The notes: generated by a model not told the origin, from the letters alone. 64,000 nt of DNA from Caprella mutica (GCA_947561585.1 CANNZV010000252.1:124001-188000); one strand, 5' to 3'. Counted from the first letter of the stretch, positions 31,159 through 45,102 are shown. A program made the numbers and translations.

Positions 31159-33649
31159 ACCTGTGAACGTAGCTAATTTATCAAGTTATCGATATGTGTA
31201 TGTATTTTAATTAGTCCTAGGAGCACTTGTGTGCGAGTCTAGTGTCTGTGTACGATCTGCGAAGTCACTTCATCACTCAGGGAAATAAGAATATGTTCGT
31301 GACACCATCTGCTCTAATTCAGAGAGAGGCTCAGACAATTAACCAAGCAAGTGAATGGTGATATGGATAAGTTGACATTTTTTAACTGCTCTATACGGCG
31401 AAGAGGTCAAAAGATCACGAAAATTCATTTCAATGATCAGACTTAAATTTAGGTTTTCTTTTACCGGGCTCTCAGATTGTCTGAAATGTATTTACGTGAA
31501 CTAATTGATTGATCTCCGTTGAGGCTGTTGCATTATAGATATCATATAATCTTCGATGTATGCATGTAGTAGTGGTAGAGTATTCTTTTAATATGTGTAG
31601 GTACCAAGAGAAACACTCCAATGTCATTAAGGCTGCTTTGATCTGTTGCAAGTAACTTCAAATAGAATCATCCCTCATCTGTACATTACCATCCATAAAT
31701 TATTAAGTAGCTATATCTGTACTCAGTGTTATGTGGATATATATGGTTAGAAGTAGCTTTTCTCATCATGTTCATCAATCCAATTTTGGACCAAATATTC
31801 TAGTGGCAAAAAATGAAGCAAATAAGTAGAAATGTATCCCACTTAGCGTATTAGGAATGAATCTCAACCTTGACATTGGTCTAGTAACCTTGCCTAAATA
31901 TTCCTTAGTCGTTTTATTCATTTGTGACTCCGCTTAAAGAAAAATAACCAATATGAAATGGTTTATCAAATGTTAGTTAAGAATACTCATACCGTATTTT
32001 TACTCAGAGTCGTAACTTATACCATTATTTTAAATACTCGTTCTAGAATCATGAGATTATTATCAATAGGTACAGTAAGTCTGATACTCTAAGTTAGTTT
32101 TCTAGTGAGAATAAGTGCCATATTAATTGCATGTTATATTTCATTCTACTTTTAGTAACTTTATTTTGCAAAGATCTGATATAACCTGAAACTTGTTTCC
32201 TAAATACTTTTTGATGAATCTTTCTGTGCATTCAATTATTTTTCTTTTAATAGATAACTGTTACGAACAATCACACTAAACTGTTCAATTTTAGTTAGTT
32301 ATTTACAGGTTATATTTTAACTATCTACTGGTCTAAGCTTTATTCTCTTAATAGGTTTAATTAAGCTCCTTCAATGCACTGCCAGTTACTTACTTTTTTA
32401 TTTGTTTAACAAACGTTTGACAAGTTTGTTATAAAGAGTATATTTTACAGTATCGCATTTATTAATAGCTTCATAATTAGGTTTATTCTTTTGGGAATGG
32501 TAACAGTTGTAACTGAAATTTAATTTGATTTTTGGATATACTAATCTATAAGAGCAATAAGTCATTTAGGTCTAATTTACGGTTTGATTCACAATAGAGA
32601 AGTGAAGAGAGTGGTATACAATTATGCCATACGGTAGTCACTCTGTTGATCCATTTTAATTAGTATATTTTATATCTAGTATGGAAAGTGAATAAATAGG
32701 GTAATTGAAAAACCATGACACTATTTTAAATAGATTAGAATTTGTTAACAGTTTCTGTTATTTAAGTTACCCGTTGGTTATGAAAATACAAATAGTGAAG
32801 CTAAAACTTAGTAAAGCCGTTAGTTGATTTGTATCTGTAAATAGTGTAAATATTTGATGTTGTATTATAGTTTCATGTTAATTTCGTGTACTCTCTAGTC
32901 ATATTCTTGGAGATGTTTTAAAATCTACCCGCCGATAGTATGTAATTCTCCCATTTTCAATTATTTGATGTTACATGAACCACTTTCTCTAACTTATTTA
33001 CCGTCATGAACACTAACCAGGTTAATTACTTTTATTGCTATCTTCATTTCACTGCATTTATAGTTTCTTAACTAAAACTAAGCAATAAGTGTAATAGGCG
33101 AAATTGTTCATAATTACATTCCTCTCTACGATCAGGCCCTTATATATATAGCCAAGTACTTCTCATAGACCCACTTTTATTAATTTGTAATTAAATTTTT
33201 ACTTTTATAACTGCATCCTTCTGTAAAATATTGTAAAAAGTAGGAAAGTATAATTGTATTTTTGAGTCTTTTAACACAAGAGTTGTGTGTTGTTGGAGAG
33301 CTGGACGTTGTTATTTCAGTTGCGAATTGTATGTCGATTAGAAGAAAGTACAATTCTAATTGTTGTTGATGTTAAGCGAAACTGGATGTAATTGATGTTA
33401 AAGTTGTTCTTTTAATAGAAAATCTGGAATGGAAAGAAGTTACGCTAGTCCAGATAAATTTAGTGGTGAATGAATTTTGCATCAAAAATATTCATAGAAA
33501 AGTCCAATTTGTAAAAATGTTTGTAAATAAATTAATCTAAATGAGAGGTACTATCCATATACTTATTAATGATTAGACTTCCCAGTAATCTTTATTGATT
33601 CAAATTAGAAGATTTGAAAATGATTTTTCTATGAATGTAACATAATAAA
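31159..33649 (+). other. ADAMTS 3' untranslated region and convergent intergenic zone
   Basis: No coding sequence follows the ADAMTS stop. AATAAA occurs near 32691 and at 33526-33531 and 33644-33649; any of these could end the transcript. On the other strand, AATAAA for the TMEM69-like gene is at plus 33771-33776, so the two genes end face to face within a few hundred bases. I see no repeats in this block, in contrast to the rest of the window. Confidence 0.5.
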
Positions 33650-34037
33650 TAACTTATTCATTAAATGTTTTGTAAATTTGTATCTATTATTTTCCTTACT
33701 AAAAATATTACTGTTTTATAGTTTCTCGATAATATAGAGTTGAAATGATAGAACAGAACATCGATAAACTTTTATTAATATTTATAGACTAAATAATTAA
33801 ACTCTATAAATAAATAATTAACTTTGTGAGCGAAAATAATATGTTCATATTATGTACACGAACTTAAATACAAGCGACTATTTGATTTTCCTCAGAGAAA
33901 TCTTAATACTTTGAAAGAACTGAGCCTTTATCATTATATTAACTTGTTTGTCATAATCAGTTTGATTGACTAGATATGACCACAAGTACGATAAAGAGTT
34001 GACTAAATTCCTCCATAGGTAGAACTTTATACATAAC

Positions 34038-37000
34038 TTAGTTGTTATTCTCATCAGTGCTAAGGTTTGATTCGGAGGAAAATAAATAGAAAAAGAGAGA
34101 AGCTACTAGAGACGAGGCAGCCCCTGCAGTCAATAGAAACCTGAGGCCTTTGAACCATCCGGGGTAACCCACCATCTTCATATCGATGTAACCGGTGGCA
34201 GTTAAGCCAACAGCCATGCCGACATTGGCTATGGCGTAACTGTCTAGGTAGTGTGAAAGACAGAGGAAGGAGAAGGCCCAGAGTTGGGGCATGACGCTGT
34301 ACCCCAGGTTAGAGAGAGAGGCTCTCTGGTCTGAGTTGTGGGGAATGGTGAGGCCCCATCGGACTCCACCAAGAAAGGAGAGGATAGTCGCTGCATAGAA
34401 GTTCTGGAAATCGGCTATTAGAGGCAAGAAGGAGCCTGCAGACGCCATGAAGTAAGGGGCTGCGGCAAAGGGAATGAGACCCGCCCCTCCCAACGCTAGG
34501 GCCACTTTGGGGGACAGTCGCAACTGAGAGAAGTGTGAACAGTCAATTACTAAAAGTTAAGCAGCTACTTATGAATAGAAAGTGTGAGTGTGATAAATTT
34601 CATTGATTGAAGAGAGCATACTCTTCATAAAACTCATACATGAGTTTAGTAACAAAAACTCTTTGTCTTCACACTTCACACAAAAGCACATAGTTCTCAT
34701 TAGCTAGAATACTGCCATAACTCTAAAATAACTATTTATCTGGAGAGACATTTTAGTACTTGTAATTTACGTACATTTAATGATATATCGATGGAACATT
34801 TAGCCTCTCTAGCCGTCAATTATTGGATGATAGGACAACTGCCACCCTAATGATTATTATTAGAGTTGTGATAATATGCTTTAAGTCATAGATATTAAGA
34901 ATAGCATAGATGAGAAAAATTTTAATTGTACTTAATTATACCAGTGGTTCAAAACGAAGAATCAATAGTGTTTAATTCTCTCCGTTTATAATATCTTTAG
35001 GATCTATGATTATGAAGCATATTGTTACAACCCAATTTATTATTATCAGGATTCTTCACTTGAATATTTTCTCAATTAAGTAGCAGTTACGTAAATACCT
35101 ATTGTTTGTTCATTATCAATTAATAATATATATAGAACTTTACTGGGTGAAATAATAAAGACTTTTATCAACAACTAATCAATAATGTTGTACATTGATA
35201 ACTTTAAATCTTTAATTAAACATATTTTTACAGTAAAATACTAATAACAGGTGTCATAGAATATAACCGGTCACTACAACGGAAGGAAAAGTTTGAAAAT
35301 TCATAATGAAAATGTAAAATGAGTTTGAAAATAGAAAATATACATAATTTGAGTGACTGATTTCAAATTCTGTAGCTTGCCATATATTAAATTATAAATA
35401 TTTGCTTAATAATGATAGTGGTGATAAAGGAAGAAATATTTAATTTATAAAGTAAATGATAAATTGTATGATAGAAATATAGTGTATGATGGAAATAAAC
35501 CATATAAAAAGCAATATATAATTTATTATATCACCAATTGGAATAATTAATTTTATAAAATAACAATAAATGACGAACGAAGAAATTGGTATATTAAAAT
35601 GTAAATAATTAATCGTATTAAAATAGTATGCATAGTTTATCACTATCTTTTAAGTTATTTATGGGGATCGTTCAGGAGTTTTGCTAACTACCAATAATAC
35701 TCTTCCGATTGAGCTGAGATTTTGACATGAGGTGTAAAATGCTCTTAATCTTTGAAGTTGTTCATGGAAATTTTTCATTTTGGGGCACCCCTCCCAGTGA
35801 GTGGTGAAAACACTGTTTTTTAGTAATTTCGAGCTTAACAGAAAAGCTTCTATAAATTTTTCTGTAGGACCATCATTGAGTCTGTAAACTTGGCGCGAGT
35901 ACGATTTGAGTCAAAAAGTTACAGAGATAATGTAGTAAACAAAAAAAGTTCCAAATTATAAAAACACACCAAAAAAAAGGAGCTTTTCGTCCCTGCCAGA
36001 GAAATCAAAGGTTTTCAAAGGCAACAATGAAGCCATCAGCCAAAAATGGGAGGCAAAGCCCATTCTAGCAGAGGAGGGAGGGGGGGGGTTACTGTGGCAC
36101 ACCATATCTTTCACCCCCTCCCCCCTACATTATTCAAACCCCCCACACTGACTTATAGTTGTCACAACAAAATGAAACTTTATGTAGGTTTTCGTTGGAA
36201 TATTTACTGGGGAGCTAAAGTAAAACAAAAAATCGGTAAAAATTGCAAAAAACCACTGAACGATCCACTGAAGAGGCCTGATAATAATTAGTAATTATTT
36301 GGGTGGCAATTGTCCGGTCACGCAATTTTTCACCTAAAATTATGAAACTTTCAGCAAAATAATCAGTATTTAAAGATTTTTATGTCTATATGAATAACCC
36401 AAAATGTATTTCTTGACATTATTCTTGCCAATGAGTGATATGTTAAATACCATTCATTTATTTAGTAGATTGTTCATTATCTCCTAAGGGGTCTAAGCAC
36501 CTCCTGCAAATAAGCTAAGCAAATGCTAACTATAAGTGAGAAAGAGTGTGTTCTACTCTAAATTCTTTGGTTTAGACATGGTTACTGTTTACTGTTCAGT
36601 AGATATTATAAATAGCTATACTTATTTATGTTCAACTGTAAATTACAGTTTCTCCAAATTGATAAAACTCAATTTTTATTTCATTTTTTGAAATGTTCAA
36701 ATAAATATGTCATACACTATTTGTAAAAGCAATTTCCAGATTTTAATAGACTAAAATTCATAACTGTGCATTTTGTAAATATTATTTAATTATGTTAACT
36801 AGTATCTTTTCTTGCTTAAGAAGGGCTTCCTTCATATTGGCTTGAATATTTACTCATCTTTCACAATGTTTTTCATTTTATATTATGTATTCAAATATAG
36901 ATGCAATATTTATTTAAAAAAATTATCACTAACATTTGTCTTTGCTCAGCTATATTATTTTTGAACGACTTGTATTGTTTGTATGATTCTATTCATAAAC

Positions 37001-37793
37001 TAGGAGTCCACAAAAATATACAACGAATATTCAATACAATTTCTTTGCTTGTAGACCAAACTAGCAACAACTAACCAAATGGACTAGCATAAAAAAACAC
37101 AACATACCTGCTTAACATTAGAGACAACATCTAGTTTGGTGTCTGCTTGCAACTCTCTGGTAGAAGTGTGCACACCTTTGGCAGATGTAGTTACTGCAGG
37201 TGAATCTGCAAGAAAAGGACTAGTTACAAACAGTCATGTCACAGTACTTACACACTCACTGTACTAGGGTAGGGAGTGCTAATGTTAATCATGTTAGGTC
37301 ATTTGGATATTTCTAAAGGCCAGTTTGGTTAACACACACTTTACGAGTAATGTGATGTTCTCCCAGACTCCTGGAGACTCAGAGAGCAGTTGTACCCTAA
37401 AGTATCTGTTGATTCTAAATTATCTCGGAAAATGATTATAATCAAGAATTGATATAACTTTTAACTTGCATTATAAGATGTGACAAGTATGGTTTATAAA
37501 TCTAACTTTAGAGTAAATTCCAATTTAAAAGAGTTTTTTCAAAAACGAAACCCTAGCTAATGTACATAAAAAGCTAAGAAAAAATTTATTATTCAATGAA
37601 AGAGTTAAGTTCTTAACTGGCACTGGATATTAATACAAATAATTCAAATATACTCACAATAAATAGATCCATGCTTTAAACTTGCCCATTGCTTAGCTGC
37701 AGCATAACTGCTAAATTCAGATTTAGGAATATATAATTTGTAAAGAGATGAAGACTTTGAAGTGAGACTAAACTTCAGGAGATTAGACATCAT
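34038..37793 (-). CDS. TMEM69: TMEM69-like (DUF3429) multi-pass membrane protein, three exons, complete
   Basis: Coding exons on the minus strand are 37793-37658, 37205-37108 and 34523-34038 (720 nt, 239 residues plus stop). Junctions are GT-AG (37657/37206 and 37107/34524) and the phases join. The protein starts MMSNLLKFSLTSKSSSLYK, a Ser/Lys/Leu-rich leader that looks like a mitochondrial presequence (inference). The last exon has the DUF3429 core: PKVALALGGAGLIPFAAAPY, then ATILSFLGGVRWGLTIPH, then several hydrophobic segments (about five membrane spans in all). The family is shared with bacteria and its biochemical role is unknown to me. ATG is doubled (37793 and 37790); the first is chosen by default. 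The 2.6-kb second intron holds a MITE at 35662-36270. Confidence 0.88.
35662..36270. mobile_element. MITE-like element in the TMEM69-like intron
   Basis: The left end (GGGGATCGTTCAGGAGTTTT) and right end (AAACCACTGAACGATCCACT) are inverted. Internally, 35690-35790 matches the reverse of 52900-53020 (CCAATAATAC, TCCGATTGAGCTGAGATTTT, CATTTTGGGG), so it is related to the TTAA-flanked element at 52217-53040. No coding capacity; the 81-codon frame at 36046-36291 lies inside it. Confidence 0.65.
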
Positions 37794-38148
37794 GATATCA
37801 AATATATTTTGAAAGCAGCACTAAATATCATAAATAAAATCCTGGAAAGTATACATATAATTAATTAACAGTAGGTAGCTACACTCTGGAAAATAAAAAG
37901 TTGATAAAATAATAAGATTATTAAACTAGCACTTATAACACTTTAATCTGTTCATTTAATTAAATCTGATGTTTTGAATGGAAAAGATTGTCTTTTAGAC
38001 TTTTAAACAAAAAATATCAGTTTCCACTTTGCCTCCAAATTAGTATTTCATAATTGCATCATAGAAGAAAATTAGAGGAGGAAGCAGATAAAAGAAGTCT
38101 CAACACCTGATAATTCAATGTGAAAGTTTGAACTAGTAACTAGCCAGG
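37794..38148. other. Upstream flank of the TMEM69-like gene
   Basis: This region should hold the promoter and any 5' untranslated exon. I see AT-rich sequence with no convincing TATA box or repeat. Confidence 0.35.
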
Positions 38149-38650
38149 TAATAAAGCATGTCCAAACTCACCATTTTAATGCCGAGTTTGTGACAGTTAT
38201 TATTTAACAGATTTTGAGCCATTTGGCCATCAATTGCAAAGGTGAGAAATATCTTATTTTCTCCTATGCTACAGCTAGTCAGCTACAATCCATATTTCAG
38301 AGCATGACCAAAGTCACCAGTATATTGGCAACTTTTGAGGGGTGAAATAAGCTGAAAAACCTGTAAATAACAAGTAAATCACTCATAAAACAGTATCAAG
38401 AGATTTGCATGCATCAGACATGAAGCATAAGGATGTTTCTGAATATAAAATCTTCACTAGGAAGTCAAATTTCTTCTGTAAAGTATCTTAAATGTGGCAA
38501 CCTGTATCTATTTTCTCACTTAACTGGTTACTTTCCTACCACACTTAGAAACATGGGCTACAATGTTTTTTTTCATTTAATATTTTGGAGAGACAAATGG
38601 AGAGTATCAGAGTTCATGAGCCATCCTATTTTTAAGTATTTTACTTGGGT
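38149..38650. repeat. Dispersed repeat, copy A (AATAAAGCATGTCCAAACTC family)
   Basis: 38149-38280 (AATAAAGCATGTCCAAACTC, GAGTTTGTGACAGTTATT, CTCCTATGCTACA) and 38575-38630 (GGAGAGACAAATGGAGAG) match two better copies at 51208-51440 and 51530-51770. This copy is interrupted and more diverged. No coding potential. Confidence 0.7.
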
Positions 38651-39985
38651 AACTACTATCTAGTCCAATAGAAATTAGAAAGGCATGCTGATTTTCTCTT
38701 GAACTTTACTATTTTTATTTTTACATTTCAGTATGTTACAGTTATAGTGATAAATTCAATAAATTGGAGAAAAAAAATATGAAAAAATAGATGCATCACT
38801 CAAATAGCAAAATACTATGAATTATCATTTTAGTCATTCAATTTTAGCATTTTAGTAGAAGTAAAATAAATTACTTGGAAGGTACTACCTAGTTCCAAAC
38901 ATCTAGGTAGGATCAGTTGGACTTAACTTAAACTTACTACAGTAGAACTCCTCTATAGTGAAGTACTGAACTTCAACTAGTTCACTCTAACCAGAGGTAG
39001 AGGATATAGTTCACTGTAAAGAGTTGTAGATATGAATAGAAAACTGGACTTTTCATGACAGACTATACAAAAAAATTCTTCCTTTTTCAAATAAAATCAT
39101 TATACAACATATTTCACTTCTCTGATCTCTTAAAATAATATTCAGGAGGGTTCACTATATACAGAGAAAAAAAAGCATATACTTAAGAAAAACAGTAGGC
39201 TTTAGCATATTTTCTTTGTAAAATTGCTTCCAATTGGCTTTGATTGAAGGAGATCTACTTCCTTTGGAAGTATTTTTAGCATATTTCTTTACCAGAAAGT
39301 AATATTCGATTCATTGCAATGCGTCTTTCTTCTAAGAAAAATATAGCATCTACACAAATCGTTCTCGGATTAAAATAAATACTGTTTCTTCTTATCAATA
39401 ATGCAAGAGAACTTCCTGAGAATTAATGTTTATTTTAAATTGACATTTGTGCATATTTTAAGATTAATTACGTTAAATATTTTAATTAATTGATAAGTTA
39501 TGATTTTTTTTTCCAATAGACCTGAAATATAAGTCATTAATATTTTATAGTATGGTAACCCAAGCAAAACCATTTCGTATGAACACACATAAAATGTGCA
39601 CTCATCGATTAGGTTATAAAATTAGATATGATAATCGTGTTTACTGGATCTTTATTAATTACAGAATTAACGTATCTTTTCAAATTAACCCCGTTGCATA
39701 ATTTGCTTTGAATAATGAGCAATAAATATTTTAAATATGAAACTGAAATAGCCAGATTCGAATTGGTATAGGTGTTTCATTTGACAATAATCCGTCTTGC
39801 AGTTAAAGTTCTCAAAAGGTGATTAAGATGTGGGAATTTACACTACACTAATTAATGAACGTAATATTAATCGAATGATTAACTTATTTGTTGTGTGTAG
39901 TAGATTTTAATATTTGTAATTTTTTGGGTAACTATTGCTAACTAGCTATAAATTAGATCTGTGAATGGTAGATTCTACTAATATG
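38651..39985. other. Non-coding AT-rich stretch
   Basis: I see no gene, no tandem array and no strong inverted repeat in this stretch. Confidence 0.4.
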
Positions 39986-39989
39986 GTGA

Positions 39990-40245
39990 ATGAACTTCGG
40001 TACTCTGAACTACAGTACTTTGATCTGCGGTACTCTAAACTACGGTACTCTGAACTACAGTACTTTGATCTGCGGTACTCTAAACTACGGTACTCTGAAC
40101 TACAGTACTTTGATCTGCGGTACTCTAAACTACGGTACTCTGAACTACAGTACTTTGATCTGCGGTACTCTAAACTACGGTACTCTGAACTACAGTACTT
40201 TGATCTGCGGTACTCTGAAATACGGTATATATACCTACTTTGAAA
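39990..40245. repeat. 45-bp minisatellite (GGTACTCTGAACTACAGTAC type)
   Basis: About five to six units built of three related 15-base subunits: GGTACTCTGAACTAC, AGTACTTTGATCTGC and GGTACTCTAAACTAC. 45 is a multiple of three, so three open frames run through it on both strands (92-100 codons); these are repeat artefacts. It shares the TGAACTAC core with the array that follows. Confidence 0.92.
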
Positions 40246-41790
40246 CACGGTGTAGCCATATGAACTACGGTATACCCATCTGAACTACGGTATACCCATC
40301 TGAACTATAGTATACCCATCTGAACTACAGTATACCCATCTGAACTACGGTATACCCATCTGAACTACAGTATACCCATCTGAACTACAGTATACCCATC
40401 TGAACTACGGTATACCCATCTGAACTACGGTATACCCATCTGAACTACGGTATACCCATCTGAACTACGGTATACCCATCTGAACTACGGTATACCCATC
40501 TGAACTACGGTATACCCATCTGAACTACGGTATACCCATCTGAACTACGGTATACCCATCTGAACTACGGTATACCCATCTGAACTACGGTATACCCATC
40601 TGAACTACGGTATACCCATCTGAACTACGGAATACCCATCTGAACTACGGTATACCCATCTGAACTACGGTATACCCATCTGAACTACGGTATACCCATC
40701 TGAACTACGGTATACCCATCTGAACTACGGTATACCCATCTGAACTACAGTATACCCATCTGAACTACGGTATACCCATCTGAACTACGGTATACCCATC
40801 TGAACTACGGTATACCCATCTGAACTACGGTATACCCATCTGAACTACGGTATACCCATCTGAACTACGGTATACCCATCTGAACTACGGTATACCCATC
40901 TGAACTACGGTATACCCATCTGAACTACGGTATACCCATCTGAACTACGGTATACCCATCTGAACTACGGTATACCCATCTGAACTACGGTATACCCATC
41001 TGAACTACGGTATACCCATCTGAACTACGGTATACCCATCTGAACTACGGTATACCCATCAGAACTACGGTATACCCATCAGAACTATGGTATACCCATC
41101 AGAACTATGGTATACCCATCTGAACTACGGTATACCCATCTGAACTACAGTATACCCATCTGAACTACGGTATACCCATCTGAACTACGGTATACCCATC
41201 TGAACTACGGTATACCCATCTGAACTACGGTATACCCATCTGAACTACGGTATACCCATCTGAACTACGGTATACCCATCTGAACTACGGTATACCCATC
41301 TGAACTACGGTATACCCATCTGAACTACGGTATACCCATCTGAACTACGGTATACCCATCTGAACTACGGTATACCCATCTGAACTACGGTATACCCATC
41401 TGAACTACGGTATACCCATCTGAACTACAGTATACCCATCTGAACTACGGTATACCCATCTGAACTACGGTATACCCATCTGAACTACGGTATACCCATC
41501 TGAACTACGGTATACCCTACTTTGAAACACGGTGTAGCCATATGAACTACGGTATACCCATCTGAACTACGGTATACCCATCTGAACTATAGTATACCCA
41601 TCTGAACTACGGTATACCCATCTGAACTACAGTATACCCATCTGAACTACAGTATACCCATCTGAACTACGGTATACCCATCTGAACTACGGTATACCCA
41701 TCTGAACTACGATATACCCATCTGAACTACGGTATACCCATCTGAACTACGGTATACCCATCTGAACTACGGTATACCCATCTGAACTAC
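40246..41790. repeat. 20-bp satellite-like array TGAACTACGGTATACCCATC, about 77 copies
   Basis: Nearly perfect 20-base periodicity for about 1.5 kb with few variants (CTACAG, CTATAG, CATCAGAA). A distinctive lead-in (ACTTTGAAACACGG then TGTAGCCATATGAACTAC) occurs at both 40232 and 41519, each followed by a similar series of variant units. So a block of about 1.29 kb has been duplicated. It is the largest array in the window and lies outside any recognised gene. Confidence 0.97.
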
Positions 41791-43157
41791 AAGTATCTCG
41801 AATCTGCATGGTACTGAGATTTTATAAGTTATATGATATTACATATTTCTTTATGCTCTTTACTGAATGAATTATTCTAATTTACTGTCATGATTTCCTT
41901 TTTAGTCGACCTTTTTTGGTAATAAATATAAGGTTAAATCATTTTTCGTTTAATGCTGATATTGCTGATACTAAGTAATAATTAGAATTGTATAATGTAT
42001 AGGTAACCATATTTCTTTTTGTCGATTGAAAAAGTGCATTAAAAGGGTAGTATGCATTGTCTATTGATAACTTATTTGTATCTGTAACTTTAATAAAATA
42101 TATTTATCATTTGAAATTTTTTTACTTGTATCCTATGATTGAAAGCTACTCTTAATTATTAAATATATTAGCAGGTTAATGGGTCTAACTAATTTCAAGA
42201 CTGTGTTCAAATAGCTACAGAAATTTTTTCCAAGGTTTGTCTCATTTTCAAACAATTAATTACGTAGCCTAGCTTCTACAAGAGAGAAATTATTCTGCTT
42301 AATTTTCGCTTATCCCAAAATTAAAAAGAATAATAGGTACGGTTCAACGAAAGAAAGAAATATAGATTATTTTTTTAGAATTCCAGCAAACTAAAACAAG
42401 TTTTGAACGTAATATTATGTTATCGGATTCAATGAAAGATTTATATTAGTTGAAACAAGTATAAAAAAATATTCAATTCAAGGAAAAATAATATTCCTTC
42501 CAATGAGAAAAAAGATTCGATCCAATGTGAAAAAATATTTCATCCAATGAAAAATTTCGCATAAATGTTTTCAGGTAAACCTGAATTCTTCTTTATTGTG
42601 AAGTGAAAATATATTTATTTGGATTATATGCTCATTCTTTCTGCCTATGAAAAAAATTCATAGGTGCATATTTTATTAGGTTTTTGGCTTTGTAGGGAAG
42701 AAAAGTTGCTCTGTGTGTACACTTGATTTCATTATAGAAGAGGAGTTGCACTGGTACAACTCCTGTTTCATGAAATAAAACTAATTTAATAAATTTACCA
42801 AGTAGAAATTCATAGAAAACTTACAAATATTTGTGGCAGACTAAACTAAATACGTTCATAATAGAGCCTAGAGCAGGGCTGGCCCGTGGGCACATATTGT
42901 GTTTTTCCCTCTACCATTTTCTTTTCCGTTTTTTAAATTGCATGGGAATGATGGGATACTGAGTAATTATAACGAGGTAGTAGATTTTATTGAGGTACGT
43001 AAAAGGTACATATTTTGCACATAAATAGTGGTAGTAGATTTATCATTTGCATTAAAAGGAATTAATAAATGATAAATAATTACATTTTTTTTAACGTGTA
43101 ATTAATACATAATAAAAACATAAATCAATTATCTTACCCATGTTACAGAGTAGCTAT
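41791..43157. other. Non-coding AT-rich stretch
   Basis: No gene seen. A loose series of 'ATCCAATGAAAAA'-like words lies at about 42420-42560 and may be a decayed tandem repeat. Confidence 0.4.
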
Positions 43158-43908
43158 GTCAGTTAAAGCCAAATAATTGGCTTAGATTTCTAAAGGTCAA
43201 AACTCAGATATAATTGGCTTTAAATTTTGAATTAATTCCTATGTTCCCATGTTAATTTTGGCTTGAAATCTTCATAAAATTAGCCAAATTGGCTTGGCTC
43301 AGAATTTGAGGAATTTTGGCTCAAAAATTGGCTTCCAATTTTCCAGCCTTTTAAACATGGTATCTTACATAAGTACTAATAAGTAACAAGTTAAAATCAC
43401 AGGATAAATGACAAATTGACGATGGTTACCAAATTTGTTAAATAAGGGACTTCAAAATTATTCCACAAATTATTACCAGTGTTAAGAGTGTCCCTAGACA
43501 ATTGTATAAAGTAAATAAAAATATCAGATCAGATATAGATAAAAAGAGACAGAGGTAAAAAAAAATTAATCACCTACACTACTTTAACAATAAACAAAAA
43601 ATACCTTATTAATGGATAATATTTACTATCAAAGTATCAAGGACATTACAAATATTCTATTCTTCAATTAGTTTACTATACTTTTCTATACCATGTATAA
43701 GAGTTTGTCAGTTAAAGCCAATTAATTAACTTAGATTTGAAATGGTCAAATCTCAGATATGGGCTTCAAATTTTGAATTAATTCCTATGTTCCCATGTTA
43801 ATTTTGGCTTGAAATCTTCAAAAAATGAGCCAAATTGGCTTGGCTCAGATTTTTTGTGAAATTTTGGCTCAAAATTTGGCTTGCAATTTTCCAGCCTCTG
43901 AAACATGG
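43158..43908. repeat. Two direct copies of a 200-bp dispersed repeat
   Basis: 43158-43363 and 43708-43908 are about 85-90% alike by eye (shared GTCAGTTAAAGCCAA, TTCCTATGTTCCCATGTTAA, GCCAAATTGGCTTGGCTCAG). The unit is rich in AATTGGCTT/AAGCCAATT. They lie 550 bases apart in the same orientation, so this could be local duplication or two insertions. Confidence 0.8.
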
Positions 43909-44079
43909 CTTCTATATTATCCTTGTAATTTATAAAGCAGTCAGGGCTAAAAATTCTAAATTTTCTTTGGATGAAAACAAAGCACCGTTTCCCTGGTGGG
44001 AACGAGTGCCGCTAAGAGTGCCAAAAGAGCACTGAGTGCTGTATTTGTCCACCCCTGGGCCGTGGCCTAGAGGTTACTG

Positions 44080-44230
44080 GGAGGTTCACAGACAAATTGA
44101 TGGAAAATGTTGGCAGATATTTCTCAGATTTTTGAAAGTCAGAGGAGTTCAGTGCACCAAATACAAACTGGCACTTAGGAACAAATGTAGAACTTTTTAT
44201 GTAGAACGCCATCACCTCATTCTTAAAGTG
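44080..44230. repeat. Dispersed repeat, second part of the 51.2-52.0 kb family
   Basis: ACAAATTGATGGAAAATGTT and GAGTTCAGTGCACCAAATAC match 51815-51910 closely. Open frames 44012-44260 on both strands fall inside this repeat and are not supported as genes. Confidence 0.7.
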
Positions 44231-44658
44231 AAATACTCAAATAGCTTAGATTTTAGTTAATTAGAGTTAGAAGCTAACAAGTATTGCTTTTATATAATAA
44301 TAGTATTGATTTCAGGTTATTATGGATTTCCCGTTGAGTTTGAATCTTTTCAATCAGTATTGATTTCACTTATGAATGAAATACTTTCATCTTTTTCTTT
44401 CTTCAGTTTTATGAGGTAGAGACACAGATCATTGAATATAGGAAGATGTAGCACTACAGTATTTTCAATTTTCTAGCGACACTTGGCAATGGAATCGACA
44501 GTACCGTGACGTATCCTTGGAGTTGCCTACGATTGAAACACTACTTATTTTTAATTATTCAAAAACAACATAAAGAGAATGATATTGAACTTAATATGCT
44601 ATTCAAAATCAAAATATTCATTTATGATATTAAACTAATACTAAAATTATATATTAAT

Positions 44659-45102
44659 GGTACATTCCCATGCTGAAGAACTCAAAGGACGTCCCTCAGT
44701 TCTACGAGAATCAACCGTTCCCGTGACGAAGAACGTTCGTCAAGTCCGTGGAACTCGACGACATGGTAGATAGTACGCCGAGCTGTCCCTCTTGGCAGCC
44801 GTGACGTCACTAACGTAAACAAACAAACGAAAAAGGTGGGAGACACACCTGTTCTTATTTGTAAATTAATAATTGACATAATATTACATGTTTTGAGATT
44901 AATTGATAATAAATTAAACAGTTTAAACCCACCAAACCAAATTAGTTATTATTAATATCCCTAATTAATTAGTGATATTATTTCCTAAACCACGGAATCG
45001 TACATATTGAAGTGGTTGCACGGGAATGCTAACCGAGGGACCGTACTTCGTACCTTCAACTTGAAGAAACGTTTTTTGAGTTCTTCAGCACGGGAACGCA
45101 CC
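44659..45102. mobile_element. MITE with inverted ends GGTACATTCCC/GGGAACGCACC
   Basis: The left end (TTCCCATGCTGAAGAACTCA) is the inverse of the right end (TGAGTTCTTCAGCACGGGAA). Pairing continues to about 80 bases with mismatches (CCCTCAG, GTTCCCGTG). The interior is relatively GC-rich. No convincing target duplication. The 65-codon minus frame at 44682-44879 is internal. Confidence 0.75.

Noticed and set aside
39946..40283. Three overlapping open frames (92-100 codons) on both strands
   Set aside because: They come from the 45-bp repeat, whose length is a multiple of three. No signal, domain or splice context.
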